Below are positions 43,401 to 56,494 of a DNA stretch of 64,000 nt, piece by piece. How positions within the stretch are numbered: the first letter of the stretch is position 1; the number at the start of each line of letters is the position of its first letter. Location: the NCBI RefSeq assembly GCF_027942865.1, contig NC_134506.1, positions 48,137,056 to 48,201,055 of the forward strand, written 5' to 3'. The translations under genes were made by a program, and so were the position numbers. The notes under the pieces were generated by a model that worked only from the letters and a program-made list of their open reading frames with translations, did not search any database and was not told where the DNA came from. This stretch comes from Odontesthes bonariensis. Lineage: Eukaryota; Chordata; Actinopteri; Atheriniformes; Atherinopsidae.

Positions 43401-46400
43401 TGACTTGTTGGCCCGTTGACCCATTGGCCCGTTGACCCGTTGGCCCATTGATCCGTTAAATCGTTGACCCGTTGACCCGTTGACCCGTTGACCCATTGAC
43501 CCGTTGACCCGTTGATCGTTGACCCGTTGGCCGATTGATCCATTAACCCGTTGACCCGTTAACTTGTTGACCCGTTGACCCGTTGGCCCATTAATCCATT
43601 AAAATCGTTGACCCGTTGACTTGTTGACCCGTTGACCCGTTGACTTGTTGACCCGTTGACCGTTGACCCGTTGACCCGTTGACTTGTTGACCCGTTGACC
43701 GTTGACCCCTTGACTTATTGACCCGTTGACTTGTTGACCCGTTGACCCGTTGACCCATTGGCCCGTTGACCATTGACCCCTTGACTTGTTGACCCGTTGA
43801 CCGTTGATACGTTGACCCGTTGACCCGTTGGTCCATTGACCTGTTGACCCGTTGGCCCGTTGACCCGTTGACCCGTTAACTTGTTGACACGTTGGCTCAT
43901 TGATCCATTAAAATCGTTGACCCGTTGACATGTTGACCCGTTAACTTGTTGACTTGTTGACCCGTTGACCCGTTGGCCCATTCATCCATTAAAATCGTTG
44001 ACCCGTTGACTTGTTGACCCGTTGACCCGTTGACCGTTGACTTGTTGACCGTTGACCCCTTGACTTGTTGACCCGTGACTTGTTGACCCGTTGACCCGTT
44101 GACCCCTTGACAGTTGACCTGTTGACCCGTTGAGCCGTTGGCCCATTGATCCATTAAAATCGTTGACCCGTTGACTTGTTGACCCAGTGGCCCATTGATC
44201 CGTTAACCCGTTGACTTGTTGACCCGTTGACTTGTTGATCCGTTGGCCCGTTGACCCGTTGAGCCGTTGACCCATTGGCCCGTTGACCCGTTGGCCCATT
44301 AAAATCGTTGACACGTTGACTTGTTGACCCGGTGGCCCATTGATCCATTAAAATCGTTGACCCGTTGACTTGTTGACCCGGTGGCCCATTGATCCGTTAA
44401 CCCGTTGACTTGTTGACCCGTTGACTTGTTGATCCGTTGGCCCGTTGACCCGTTGAGCCGTTGACCCATTGGCCCGTTGACCCGTTGGCCCATTAAAATC
44501 GTTGACTTGTTGACCCGGTGGCCCATTGATCGTTGACCCGTTGGCCCATTGATCCATTAAAATCGTTGACCTGTTGACTTGTTGACCCGTTGACCCGTTG
44601 ACTTGTTGACCCGTTGACCTGTTGACCCGTTGACCATTGACTTGTTGACCCATTGACCCGTTGACTTGTTGACCCGTTGACCTGTTGACCCGTTGACCAT
44701 TGACTTGTTGACCCATTGACTCGTTGACCCGTTGACCCGTTGACCCGTTGGCCCGTTGACCTGTTGATCTGTTGACCCGTTGACCGTTGACCCGTTGACC
44801 CATTGATCGTTGACCCGTTGGCCGATTGATCCGTTAACCCGTTGACCCGTTGATCCGTTGACCTGTTGACATGTTGACCCGTTAACTTGTTGACTTGTTG
44901 ACCCGTTGACCCGTTGGCCCATTGATCCATTAAAATCGTTGACCCGTTGACATGTTGACCCGTTAACTTGTTGACTTGTTGACCCGTTGGCCCATTGATC
45001 CATTAAAATCGTTGACCCGTTGACTTGTTGACCCGTTGACCCGTTGACCGTTGACTTGTTGACCCGTTGACTTGTTGACCCGTTGACCCCTTGACTTGTT
45101 GACCCGGTGGCCCATTGATCCGTTGACCCGTTGGCCCGTTGGCCCGTTGGTCCATTGATCCATTAAAATCGTTGACCTGTTGACTTGTTGACCCGTTGAC
45201 TTGTTGACCCGTTGACCTGTTGACCCGTTGACCATTGACTTGTTGACCCATTGACTCGTTGACCCGTTGACTCGTTGACTCGTTGACCCGTTGACCGTTG
45301 ATACGTTGACCCGTTGGTCCATTGACCTGTTGACCCGTCGACCCGTTGGCCCGTTGACCTGTTGATCTGTTGACCCGTTGACCGTTGACCCGTTGACCCG
45401 TTGGCCGATTGATCCGTTAACCCGTTGACCCGTTGACATGTTGACCCGTTGACTTGTTGACCCGTTGGCCCATTGATCCATTAAAATCGTTGACCTGTTG
45501 ACATGTTGACCCGTTGACCCGTTGACCCGTTGACATGTTGACCTGTTGACCTGTTGACCGTTGATACGTTGACCCGTTGGTCCATTGACCTGTTGACCCG
45601 TTGGCCCGTTGGCCCGTTGAGCTGTTGATCTGTTGACCCGCTGACCCGTTGATCGTTGACCCGTTGGCCCGTTGACTTGTTGACCCGTTGACTTGTTGAC
45701 CCGTTGACTTGTTGACCCATTGACCATTGACCATTGACTTGTTGACCCGTTGACTCGTTGACCCGTTGACTCGTTGACCCGTTGACTCGTTGACTCGTTG
45801 ACCCGTTGACTTGTTGACCCCTTGACCCGTTGATTGTTGATACGTTGACCCATTGGTCCATTGACCTGTTGACCCGTTGGCCCGTTGACCTGTTGATCTG
45901 TTGACCCGTTGACCCGTTGACATGTTGACCCGTTAACTTGTTGACTTGTTGACCCGTTGACCCGTTGGCCCATTGATCCATTAAAATCGTTGACCCGTTG
46001 ACTTGACTTGTTGACCCGTTGACTTGTTGACCCGTTGACCGTTGACTTGTTGACCCGTTGACCGTTGACCCCTTGACCCGTTGACCGTTGACCCCTTGAC
46101 CCGTTGACCCATTGATCCGTTGGCCCGTTGACCCGTTGAGCCGTTGGCCCATTGAGCCGTTGGCCCATTGATCCATTAAAATCGTTGACCCGTTGACTTG
46201 TTGACCCGGTGGCCCATTGATCCGTTAAAATCGTTGACCTGTTGATCTGTTGACCCGTTGACCCGTTGATCGTTGACCCGTTGGCCCGTTGGCCCGTTGA
46301 CTTGTTGACCCGTTGACCATTGACCATTGACTTGTTGACCCGTTGACTCGTTGACCCGTTGACTCGTTGACCCGTTGACTTGTTGACCCGTTGACTCGTT

Positions 46401-47540
46401 GACCCGTTGACCCGTTGACTTGTTGACCCCTTGACCCGTTGACCCGTTGACCCGTTGACCCGTTGACACGTTGACCCGTTGACCCGTTAACATGTTGACC
46501 TGTTAACTTGTTGACCCGTTGGCCCACTGATCCATTAAAATCGTTGACCCGTTGACTTGTTGACCCATTGACCGTTGACTTGTTGACCCATTGACCTGTT
46601 GACCTGTTGACCCGTTGACCCCTTCATCTGTTGACCCGTTGGCCCATTGATTTGTCAACCCGTTGACCCGTTGACCTGTTGACCCGTTGACCCGTTGATC
46701 CCTTGACTCGTTGATCCGTTGACCCGTTGACTGTTGACCCGTTGATCCGTTGACCCGTTGATCCGTTGACCGTTGACCGTTGACCGTTGATCCGTTGACC
46801 CGTTGATCCGTTGATCGGTTGACTTGTTAACCCGTTGACGCGTTGACCCGTTGACTTGTTGACCCGTTAGCCCGTTGATCTGTCGACCAGTTGACCCATT
46901 GACCCGTTGGCCCATTGATCTGTTGACCCGTTGACCAGTTGGTCCATTGATCTGTTGACCCGTTTGCCCATTGATCCGTTGACCCGTTGACTTGTTGACC
47001 CTTTGGCCCATTGATCTGTTGACCCGTTGACCCATTGACTTGTTGACCCGTTGACCCGTTGGCCCATTGATCCGTTAACCCGTTGACCTTTGACTCGTTG
47101 ACCCGTTGACCGTTGACTCGTTGACCCGTTGACCCCTTGACCCGTTGATCTGTTGACCCGTTGGCCCATTGATCCGTTGACTTGTTGACCCGTTGACCCT
47201 TTGGCCCATTGATCTGTTGACCATTGATCCGTTGGCCCATTGATCTGTTGACCATTGACCCGTTGGCCCATTGATCTGTTGACCCGTTGACTTGTTGACC
47301 CGTTGGCCCATTGATCCGTTAACCCGTTGACCCGTCTCCGTCCTGCAGGACTCGTCGGCCGGCCTGCAGATGCAGGGCCGCACAATGCGCTCGTCCCGCC
47401 GCTGCATCCCCCATAAGCAGTCCTGCCTCGGGTACCCGCTGCCGTGCTGCGACCCCTGCGACACCTGCTACTGCCGCTTCTTCAACGCCATCTGCTACTG
47501 CCGCCGTGTGGGCCACACCTGCCCACCCAGACGCACCTGA
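40484..47540 (+). CDS. agrp2: Agouti-related peptide precursor (melanocortin-receptor antagonist)
   Basis: Three coding exons: 40484-40622, 43114-43211 and 47349-47540 (stop TGA), 142 codons, phases 1 and 0. The first exon starts with a hydrophobic signal peptide (MFSSVLLGCWSLSLLRLSCS, LVHG). The last encodes the inhibitor-cystine-knot domain: RRCIPHKQSCLG, PCCDPCDTCYC, RFFNAICYC, ending HTCPPRRT. It has ten cysteines and the RFF triplet that binds melanocortin receptors. The CYCRFFNAICYC core is of the AgRP type and not ASIP, which has CQCRFF. Agouti-related peptides block MC3R/MC4R (feeding) or, for fish AgRP2, affect pigment and stress signals. I lean to agrp2 because the neighbours are vps13c and chymotrypsinogens rather than atp6v0d1, but the paralogue is uncertain. 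Both introns are filled by minisatellites yet all splice sites are intact. Confidence 0.9.
40845..42540. repeat. 11-bp minisatellite GTTCCATCAAT, agrp2 intron
   Basis: About 150 copies of GTTCCATCAAT with CCGTC, CAGT, CGAT and CTGT variants. Several hundred codons stay open in all plus frames; the repeating VPSMFHQCSIN peptide is an artefact. It starts about 220 bp after the first coding exon. Confidence 0.95.
42545..42763. repeat. Four copies of a ~50-62 bp unit, agrp2 intron
   Basis: Unit GAGAAACTAAGTGAACCCC plus TGATCCAGCAGCTGGTAGC and AGCAGT, four tandem copies that differ in the spacer. Confidence 0.92.
42764..43066. repeat. Four copies of a ~75-bp unit, agrp2 intron
   Basis: Unit contains GCAGAGTCTGAGATGTAGC, TCTTGGGTTTCTGACCTTG and GGTGACCTTTAACC. 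Four copies end about 45 bp before the acceptor of coding exon 2, so three unrelated arrays stand side by side in one intron. Confidence 0.92.
43240..47335. repeat. 4.1-kb octamer array GTTGACCC filling the last agrp2 intron
   Basis: About 500 copies of GTTGACCC with CTT, GGCCC, ATTGATCC and TTAAAATC variants. Longer superunits (for example the block ending ATTGATCCATTAAAATCG) recur at least a dozen times, giving a higher-order structure of about 100-200 bp. It begins about 28 bp after the donor at 43211 and ends about 13 bp before the acceptor at 47348. Open minus-strand frames rich in GSTGQQVN are artefacts. Confidence 0.96.
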
Positions 47541-47623
47541 CACACAGCCAGCTGCCGCCACGCGTGGACAGAAACGAGTTGATGAGGCTTTTTCAGTGTG
47601 ATTTATTAAATGTGTTTATGTGA

Positions 47624-47629
47624 AATAAA
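47624..47629 (+). terminator. agrp2 polyadenylation signal AATAAA
   Basis: Canonical AATAAA 84 bp after the stop codon, followed by GT-rich sequence (TGTTGATAAAAGTGTTTGG). Confidence 0.8.
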
Positions 47630-47725
47630 CTATTGTTGATAAAAGTGTTTGGTGTTTATCCCTCCTGTTGTCTTGCAGGTCAAAAGTGACCCACGACCAT
47701 GTTTAGCTGTAGAAAAAACACCTTA

Positions 47726-48182
47726 TGTCAGGTTTTGGGGTGCAGGTGGGGAAGGTAGGACACGGATGCGGATTTAAAAAGTAAAAGCAGATTTATTAAC
47801 AAAAAAACAAAGTTCAAACTAAAAACCCTGAGCCGGTTTCAAAAACATAACTGGGAAAAAACAAACAAAAGATTTTCATGGCATGGAATAATTAAATACT
47901 TAGCTTAAGACGGGCAGGTTGGGACAGACAGGTCATGAACACTAACAAAGAACCAACAAACAGACAGGGGAGACAAGAGACTAAATAGAGGGCTGGGAGT
48001 GATTGGAGAGTGAGTGCAGCTGGAGACAATGGACAGGTGAGGGGAATGAACTAATTACCTGAGTGAGGGAAGTGAGGGGAAAAACAATGGCAAAACTAAA
48101 AACTCAAAACCAAGACATGAACTGAACACAAAAACGTAACTTAAAACATGATATTAAAAAACACAAGTCCATGGGCGTGACA
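47726..48182 (-). mobile_element. Solo LTR, TGTCACG...CTGACA family
   Basis: 457 bp starting TGTCACGCCC and ending CTGACA on the minus strand, with an AATAAA signal about 80 bp from its 3' end. Exact 5-bp target duplication CCTTA on both sides (47721-47725 and 48183-48187), as for gypsy-type LTR elements. The same LTR occurs at 54831-56166. No internal coding region here, so it arose by LTR-LTR recombination. Confidence 0.82.
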
Positions 48183-48189
48183 CCTTAAA

Positions 48190-49485
48190 CTATCTTTTTC
48201 CAACATGAAATTTTATGACTTTTCCTAAAGGGACCCCATCATTAGAAAAAGTCAGACTTTATTTTTGTTTATGTTTCCATGTGGGCTGTACACCACTAGG
48301 GTACAAAGATTGTCTTATGGGTCATTTTTATAAAAACATTTAAACACCAGAAAAAAGTTCACTGTTTTTTTCCCTTCAATATAATTAATTGAGAAGTAAT
48401 TACTTCACATTTATATAATAGCAATAATAAACCTTTATTTTGTCAAAGAAAACTGAGAAAACAAGAAAACTGTTGGTCCAACTGACAGTTGGTTTGTGGT
48501 AAAAAAAAAAAGTGTAATCCTGAAAACTGGTGATTGTCTTTTTGTATTGTGTAACAAAAACTACATGATAAAAAATGTATTGAATTGAGTTGAATAGATA
48601 AATAACAGGTGGTTTCATCATACAAAATAGATTTTGGATTTAAAATTCAATTAAGTTGCTTTATTTTGGGGCTTTGGTAGGGCGGCTCATTTTTTTACCC
48701 GTATTACAATGGGGAGTAAACACAATGTTAAGACCGCACAAAGGGTTCAAAGAGATTTGACCTGAAGACCAGGTGTTGTTGTGAAAATAAGCTGGTATAA
48801 CTTCAGGCTGGTTTGTCTCTTCATGTCGATATTTATTATCTGAATGGGAACGCAGACGCCTACATACTGCTCAGAAATACAGTTAATTCACTATAAAGCA
48901 ACCAGAGGTGTGTTTTAGCTTTCAGGGCTGCTCGCCTGCTTCCGTAATGAATGCATTTTACCAACATTTGGAGAACAAATCTGAAAAAGGACAGCTAACC
49001 CACTCTATAGACTCCTGAACAGCAGCTCCAGAACTTACAATGCACTTCTATCCATACTGATACCCAACACACAACCTTTGTTCAGACTGATAACCAACCT
49101 CGGGCACATCTTTCATCAACTGGCAAAGTCTTAATACGGCCAGCAGCATTCGTTTACTGTTTGAGAGACGCACCCGGAGCCAGCAAAGCTTTGCAGGAAT
49201 CACAGAGTCGTACACAAAAGGAGAAATGAGATGAAAGACCATACGAACCCAGTTCCACTGGTCAGTAACGGAGCTCAGACACACAGAATGAGCCAGGCTG
49301 CCTGTTTCCCTTTATCTGCAGTGTTCAAGCTAAGCTAAGCTAAGCTAAGCTAACACACAGCTGATGTCCTGGGTACACTGAACTGGGGAAAATGGAGGCA
49401 GAGGAAACAGGCAAAGGCATCAGTGGGATGAAGATGAGAGGAAGAAGCCGTGTGGGACAAACGACGTGGACACAGCATCTGAGTT
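48190..49485. other. Gene-free intergenic stretch
   Basis: AT-rich unique sequence with no supportable reading frame. The sequence CCCTCCTGTTGTCTTGCAGG at 47660 and GTCAAAAGTGACCC after it resemble the end of a common fish miniature transposon, into which the solo LTR at 47726 may have jumped, but I could not fix the other end. GCTAA is repeated five times at 49328-49352. Confidence 0.5.
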
Positions 49486-49492
49486 TCTGAGT

Positions 49493-49498
49493 TTTATT
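49493..49498 (-). terminator. Chymotrypsinogen (minus) polyadenylation signal
   Basis: AATAAA on the minus strand, 48 bp beyond the stop codon at 49546. Confidence 0.75.
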
Positions 49499-49545
49499 AA
49501 GTTCCACAGTGACAATAGTTCTGTTGGACGTTCTGTTGGACATGC

Positions 49546-51607
<2,062 letters not shown>

Positions 51608-51641
51608 GGCTCAATCGTGTCGGCTCTGTCGGGTCGAGCAG

Positions 51642-51650
51642 CCTTTATAC
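51642..51650 (-). promoter_or_regulatory. TATA box of the minus-strand chymotrypsinogen
   Basis: GTATAAAGG on the minus strand, about 35-43 bp upstream of the ATG, implying a very short 5' UTR as in pancreatic protease genes. A CACCTG E-box (51737-51742, plus strand TTTCCACCTG) about 130 bp upstream could be part of an acinar PTF1-type site; that is inference. Confidence 0.65.
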
Positions 51651-51870
51651 CGGCAGTTGCGACGGGATTGGACGGCTCCGGGAACACCTTATCAGGGGAG
51701 GCTGGGAGTTTGGACAGGTGCTGCTGAGTGTGCGTTTCCACCTGAGGGGGCGGAGCCTGGGGCAGACATACAGAGAAAGATTTGGAAACAGCTCAGAGAA
51801 AGTATGAAATGATCACTGAAAGGAAGTGTTGATCAGAGTATCAATGTCACTGTGTTCTGTATGAGCTGCT

Positions 51871-52385
51871 GACCACATCAGTCCAGCTCTGAGGTCGTTA
51901 CACCGGCTGCCTGTCCATCAGAGGATAGACTTTAAAGTTCTGATGCTGGTCCAGGTCCAGACCACATCAGTCCAGCTCTGAGGTCTTTACACCGGCTGCC
52001 TGTCCATCAGAGGATAGACTTTAAAGTTCTGATGCTGGTCCAGGTCCAGACCACATCAGTCCAGCTCTGAGGTCTTTACACCGGCTGCCTGTCCATCAGA
52101 GGATAGACTTTAAAGTTCTGATGCTGGTCCAGGTCCAGACCACATCAGTCCAGCTCTGAGGTCTTTACACCGGCTCCCTGTCCATCAGAGGATAGACTTT
52201 AAAGTTCTGATGCTGGTCCAGGTCCAGACCACATCAGTCCAGCTCTGAGGTCTTTACACCGGCTGCCTGTCCATCAGAGGATAGACTTTAAAGTTCTGAT
52301 GCTGGTCCAGGTCCAGACCACATCAGTCCAGCTCTGAGGTCTTTACACCGGCTGCCTGTCCATCAGAGGATAGACTTTAAAGTTT
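51871..52385 (+). repeat. 89-bp tandem array from a Rex1/L2-like reverse-transcriptase segment
   Basis: Nearly six copies of an 89-bp unit (GACCACATCAGTCCAGCTCT, TTTACACCGGCTGCCTGTCC, AGAGGATAGACTTTAAAGTT). One frame reads HISPALRSLHRLPVHQRIDF then KVLMLV, the C-terminal RT motif of Rex1/L2-like LINEs. The array thus grew from a LINE fragment. Confidence 0.85.
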
Positions 52386-52930
52386 TGACCGCCTGGTCAC
52401 TAGGTCTTTTAACGGTTCGGCACGAGCAGCCCGTATGGGCAATGCCCTTGCTATGACGCTGGCGGCTCTGCGTAAGACGCTAGACCCGGCAGACGGAGAT
52501 GCAATGGCCCTGGTGGAGGCTGCTCTATCTGCTCACTCCCAGCTCACACGGGATGTAGGAGACTCGATGGCCTCCTTTTTAAGACCGTAGTGACGGTCAT
52601 CCCTCGGTCTCACAGATCCGTAGTTACATTCGTAACTTACGTTATTCTCTGTTGCTCTCACAGGTGTGTTTTCATACGGCGGGGGATTATTTAAAGCTCC
52701 CCGAGCTTCGTTGCGTGTAGGACGTAATTTCACCTGACCAATCAGTGGACAGCACTGATCACGTGACGTTTTAGTATCCGCTAGTACCGACTAGACCCAC
52801 CTCTGAAGCAGGTACTAGCCGGTGCTAAAAATTGTAACGGTCCCACCTTCAACCCGCGATGGAAAAGCTCCCAATCAGGGTAGAGTCGTACCGTGTAGAG
52901 CTGTACTGGTACAAAAACGTTCGGTGGAAA
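52386..52930 (+). pseudogene. Unassigned retroelement fragment, possibly DIRS-like
   Basis: From 52386 an open frame of about 68 codons (FDRLVTRSFNGSARAARM, then GNALAMTLAALRKTLDP) stops at about 52590. It is followed by CACAGATCCGTAGTTACATT and CGTAACTTACG, words I associate with fish DIRS-type elements. 52620-52930 adds sequence ending GGTGGAAAAGGGGCATAAG, probably another element's end. Identification is weak. Confidence 0.35.
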
Positions 52931-52939
52931 AGGGGCATA

Positions 52940-52972
52940 AGTCGCTTTGGATAAAAGCATCTACAGAATGAC
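52940..52972 (-). mobile_element. Common fish repeat motif (GTCGCTTTGGATAAAAGC), three sites
   Basis: GTCGCTTTGGATAAAAGCAT here, and again at 59767-59786 (chymotrypsinogen-2 intron 1) and, reversed, at 61080-61105 (intron 3). It is a well-known dispersed fish sequence; each copy has a different tail (TGTAATGTAAT, AAACATAAAT), suggesting three independent insertions. 53000-53970 after the first copy contains no gene I can support. Confidence 0.55.
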
Positions 52973-54084
52973 CGTAATGTGATGTAATGTAATATAATTT
53001 AATGTAATGGGATGTAATGTAATATGTCACCTGTGTGTTTCACAGCATCAGTGTTTCTCCAACAGGTCGACCTTGACTTTTCAAATTTGTCCACCGTATC
53101 TGTGTTTGTTTAACAACCCCACGTGCACGTTGTTCCGAAAGTGTCGGTTGGGTATGAACGTGCACTTTATTTCACTGTTTCCTGGTACCAGCGATCAGAG
53201 AATCCACCTGCATCATCACCTGATGCCCCAGTCCAGGCCAGGCGAGGGAGCCTGGGTGCTTCCAGGCTGAAACTGTGCCTTAATTTTCTCCACCTCCAAA
53301 CATCAGCCCGCCCCAAGGAAGGTCATAACATCAAACCTGGTGCACAGGCTTCTTTATACAAACGTTACTGGATATATTAAAAGTATATTTTTGAGGTTTT
53401 TTGAGCCAGTAATAACTTAATCCTAAATGCTTTCTATCATTTCAGGAGTTAAATAAAGGCCTGTGAGAGATGTACACTGACAGTGTTTCTGAATGATCTC
53501 ACCTGGTTATTCCTGCTATTAGGGCAACATCAGCAGCAGATCTATATGTAAAAAAGTCAATAATGTCCTGACAAATAATGTCCTGACAAAGAGCATAAAA
53601 AAGTTGTAAAAAAGTTGTGAACAGAAGGAGAGACGCTGCTGCCTCCCCGGTTCATATCTTATAACTTATAAACAGGCTAATGTGGCTTAGCCCTTCCTCA
53701 CTTAAATAAAAAAGATGATAAAATAAATGTTAAAAAGACCCTAAACAGATTGTTTTAACCTTTGGTGAAATTTCGAGCTGAAACAGTGCCTCATAGTTAC
53801 GGGTGCAGAATCCTTCTGAATGGGACCAGCCAGACTCCTTGGGAATAACGGTAATGAGGAAAAAGGGAGGGTATTAGTGGTTGCTGCGGTAACAAGGCAG
53901 AGTCAAAGTGTAGGATACTAAATAAGATAGATATAAAACAGTAAAGTAGGCAGATAAAGCCATAGATAACAATTAGGGCTGGGCGAGTTAACTCATTAAT
54001 TATTTAACGCCGATAAATATTTTATCACGCAGGTTTTATTTATTTATTTAAAAAAAAAGAATTTTAAAAAATTTGGGGGGGGGC

Positions 54085-54235
54085 TTCAATGGATAAAAAA
54101 GTTCAGAGAGACAGGAAGCAGGGCGCAGAGAGAGGGGGAATGACATGCAGCACAGGGCCGTCCGATGCGGGACTCGAACCTGGGCCAGACCTTGCCACAG
54201 CCGCAGAGGCTGACTTAGCCTCAGACTCACAGTTC
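54085..54235 (-). mobile_element. tRNA-derived SINE
   Basis: Minus strand contains the B box GGTTCGAGTCCC at 54169-54180, then CTGCATGTCATTCCCCCTCT and CTTCCTGTCTCTCTG, the body of a widespread fish SINE. It ends in a C/A-rich tract near 54070. The A box lies in CTAAGTCAGCCTCTGCGGC. Confidence 0.7.
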
Positions 54236-54239
54236 CGAG

Positions 54240-54830
54240 CCCCTCCCACCCCCAGACTTTGGGGATGTCTGGGATCCATCCCTTAAGGGGAGGGCTCCCC
54301 CCTTTTCAGATGTCCGGCCGCCCGCCGGATGGTCTCTGGCTCCTCCTCCAGCCTCGTTGTCGGAATTCTGGCCGCCCGCCGGACCACCGCCTCCTGCCGC
54401 CTCCTGCCGCCTCCTGCCGCCTCCTGCCGCCTCCTGCCGCCTCCTGCCGCCTCCTGCCGCCTCCTGCCGCCACGTCGTAGGTCTGGCCGCCCGCCGGATG
54501 GTCTCCGGCTTCTCCTCCTTCCACGTCGTCGGAATTTTGGCCGCCCGCCGGACCACCGCCTCCTGCCGCCTCCTGCCGCCTCCTGCCGCCTCCTGCCGCC
54601 TCCTGCCGCCTCTTGCCGCCTCCTGCCGCCACATCGTTGGTCTGGCCGCCCGCTGGACCACCGCCTCCTGCCGCTCGAGGCCGGAGCTCTGGCCACTTGC
54701 CGGATCGGCCACTGCAACCACGCCGCCGGATGTCTGGCCTCCCGTCGGACCGCCTCCGGCTCCGAGCCCCTCCTTCCCACCCTCAGACTTTTTGGGTCGT
54801 CTGGGATCCGCCCCTTGAGGGGGGGGGCTC
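54240..54830 (+). mobile_element. Internal remnant of an LTR element with CTCCTGCCGC repeat
   Basis: Two direct copies of a block with GAGCCCCTCC...CTGGGATC (54237-54300 and 54766-54830) flank CCGCCGGACCACC units and two arrays of CTCCTGCCGC (about 9 copies at 54388-54475 and about 10 at 54550-54630). The segment ends in a G-rich tract TTGAGGGGGGGGGCTC directly before the LTR at 54831, as a polypurine primer tract would. Proline/arginine-rich frames here are not trusted as protein. Confidence 0.55.
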
Positions 54831-54913
54831 TGTCACGTCACGGGAATTATGTTTTATTATGTCACGTTTTGGTTTTTAGCCCATGTTTAGTTTTTAGTTT
54901 TGCCATGTTTTTA

Positions 54914-55453
54914 GCCCTATTCGGACGGGACTAGTTTAATGGGGGGACCTGGGGTAGAGTAATAATAACCGGGAAATCTAGTCCCGTCCGAACGCGCCAT
55001 GTCAGTAAAGATAGCGGAGTATGTCGGTAAACTTTGCCGAGAATTCTACCTCCTGTGAAACGGTCCAGAGTATCTACCATAGGTAATACTAATCCCGTGC
55101 GAATGCGACCTTTGGGAATAAGTACGGAATATGTCGTCACATCCTTTGAAAGAGAGAAACAATTAGGTGTGTCTGTTTGCAAACATGGAGGTTCTGGATG
55201 AAGCGCTGCTTGCAAGCACGCATGGTCGGCGCCATGTCTGTTTACAGATGGGGTTTACGGAAGTGAAATGAAGACATGCATAGCATCCAGGATGTGACGG
55301 TTGTGCGTAACCAACGACTCCTCCCATGTTAGATGAATATTACAGGGATTTCTTGTCCCGTCCGAATTGGTCATTTCTTCTCCCTGGCGTCGTCTGGTTA
55401 ACCAACATTACCATACGTCCCCCCATTGAACTAGTCCCGTCCGAATAGGGCTT
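54914..55453. mobile_element. Inverted-repeat element, AGCCCTATTCGGACGGGACT ends, nested in the LTR
   Basis: The ends are perfect inverted copies of AGCCCTATTCGGACGGGACT and the flanks continue the LTR as judged against the other copy. About 540 bp; several internal ATTCGGACGGG-like words (CGTCCGAACGCG, GTGCGAATGCG). No transposase. Superfamily not assigned. Confidence 0.75.
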
Positions 55454-55575
55454 TCGTTTCCCTTCACTTCCCTTCATTAGTTCATTCACTGCACCTGTTC
55501 CTTTCCCACCATCTGCACCCACTCACTAATCACTCAGTCCCTATTTAGTTTCCAGTCTCCCCTGTCTTGTCGTCG

Positions 55576-55888
55576 AAAACATGCAACAGGTCAGTGTAGT
55601 TGTGGGGGAAGAGAAACAGTAGAACATGTATTATTAGAATGTCCTAGGTATAAGAGGGAGAGGAGAGGGTTGAGGGAAGGAATAGGTAAGGGAGGGGGGA
55701 GCTTAAGGAACTTGGTAGAGCATGGGAAGGCAAGGGAAGGGAGGAGGGTCATAATGAGGTACCTGGTGAAGACTGGTTTAGCCAAAAGAATTTAGATAGG
55801 AGTAAGAGTAGAGTAGAGTCCAGTAAATGGCGGCAAATGCAACTAAAAGGATGCCAGCTGCCATTAAAAACCAAAGAAGAAGAAGAAG
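55576..55888 (+). mobile_element. 5'-truncated LINE (I/Jockey-like C-terminus) nested in the LTR
   Basis: Flanked by the 12-bp target duplication GTCTTGTCGTCG (55564-55575; 55888-55899). The plus strand from 55598 reads CSCGGRETVEHVLLECPRYK and on through VIMRYLVKTGLAKRI to a stop. This is the Cys-Cys-His-Cys tail found in I/Jockey-type ORF2. It ends in an (AAG)n tail. About 310 bp. Confidence 0.85.
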
Positions 55889-56494
55889 TCTTGTCGTCGG
55901 ATCTTTGCTTGTCTTCCCTACCTGTCTTCGTTACCACCTTGCCATGTTTCCTGTGCAACCCCATGTTCTTCGTCACCTACCTTAAGCTAAGTATTTATAT
56001 ATTCCTTGTAATGCCAAGTGTTTTTGTTTGTTCTTCATAGTTACGTTTTTTAATCCGGCTTAGCCGCGCCTTTTGTTTGTACTTTGTTTTTTCTTGCTGT
56101 GAATAAATCCAGTTTTCTTTTTATAAGTCCGCATCCGTGTCCTACCTTCACCACCCCCTCCTGACATTTTGCAGTCGTGTTTTCTCTTTTGCCATTGTGA
56201 TTTGCACTTCAGGGCCACCGTACAAAACACACAACTGATAGCAGCAAGTCATTCAAGGAAACAGACAGTGGAGCGAGGCTTCTACATAAAAACTACAGAA
56301 AGATGCTGATGTTAAAAGTGTGTTTGCACAACAAATGTTATAGCACTTTCATTTATATGGCAGCACATTTAAAATAAAGCTAAATGCTAAAAGCTATACG
56401 CTACTTTTGGATTCATTGTTGGATTCTGCGTACAAATGCGATTAATCGTGATCAATTAGATGAAACATTTTAATCGTGGCCCAGCCCTACTTAA

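Larger units (their letters stand above)
54831..56166 (+). mobile_element. LTR of the TGTCACG...CTGACA family, split by two insertions
   Basis: Homologous along its length to the solo LTR at 47726-48182: both share AGTTTTGCCA, TTAAGCTAAGTATTTA, AATAAATC and CCGCATCCGTGTCCTACCTT. Subtracting the inserts at 54914-55453 and 55576-55888 leaves about 470 bp, close to the 457 bp of the intact copy. AATAAA lies near its 3' end. Confidence 0.8.
53976..56488. mobile_element. Composite element bounded by GGGCTGGGC inverted repeats
   Basis: Left end TAGGGCTGGGCGAGTTAACT, right end the reverse of TAGGGCTGGGCCACGATTAA. The ends resemble a hAT-like family; no clear target duplication beyond TA. Inside are a SINE, a decayed LTR element, a further inverted-repeat element and a LINE fragment, so most of its 2.5 kb is later insertion. 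Its right end touches the left end of the piggyBac-like element at 56495. Confidence 0.65.

Noticed and set aside
42746..47385. GSTGQQVNGSTGQRVN adhesin-like proteins on the minus strand
   Set aside because: Octamer array within the last agrp2 intron.
47349..47540. Agouti-signalling protein (ASIP) instead of an AgRP
   Set aside because: The CYCRFFNAICYC core and SCLG spacing are AgRP-like; no basic central region of ASIP type is present in exon 2.
46867..47561. Minus-strand frame across the agouti cysteine exon
   Set aside because: Antisense shadow of the real exon.
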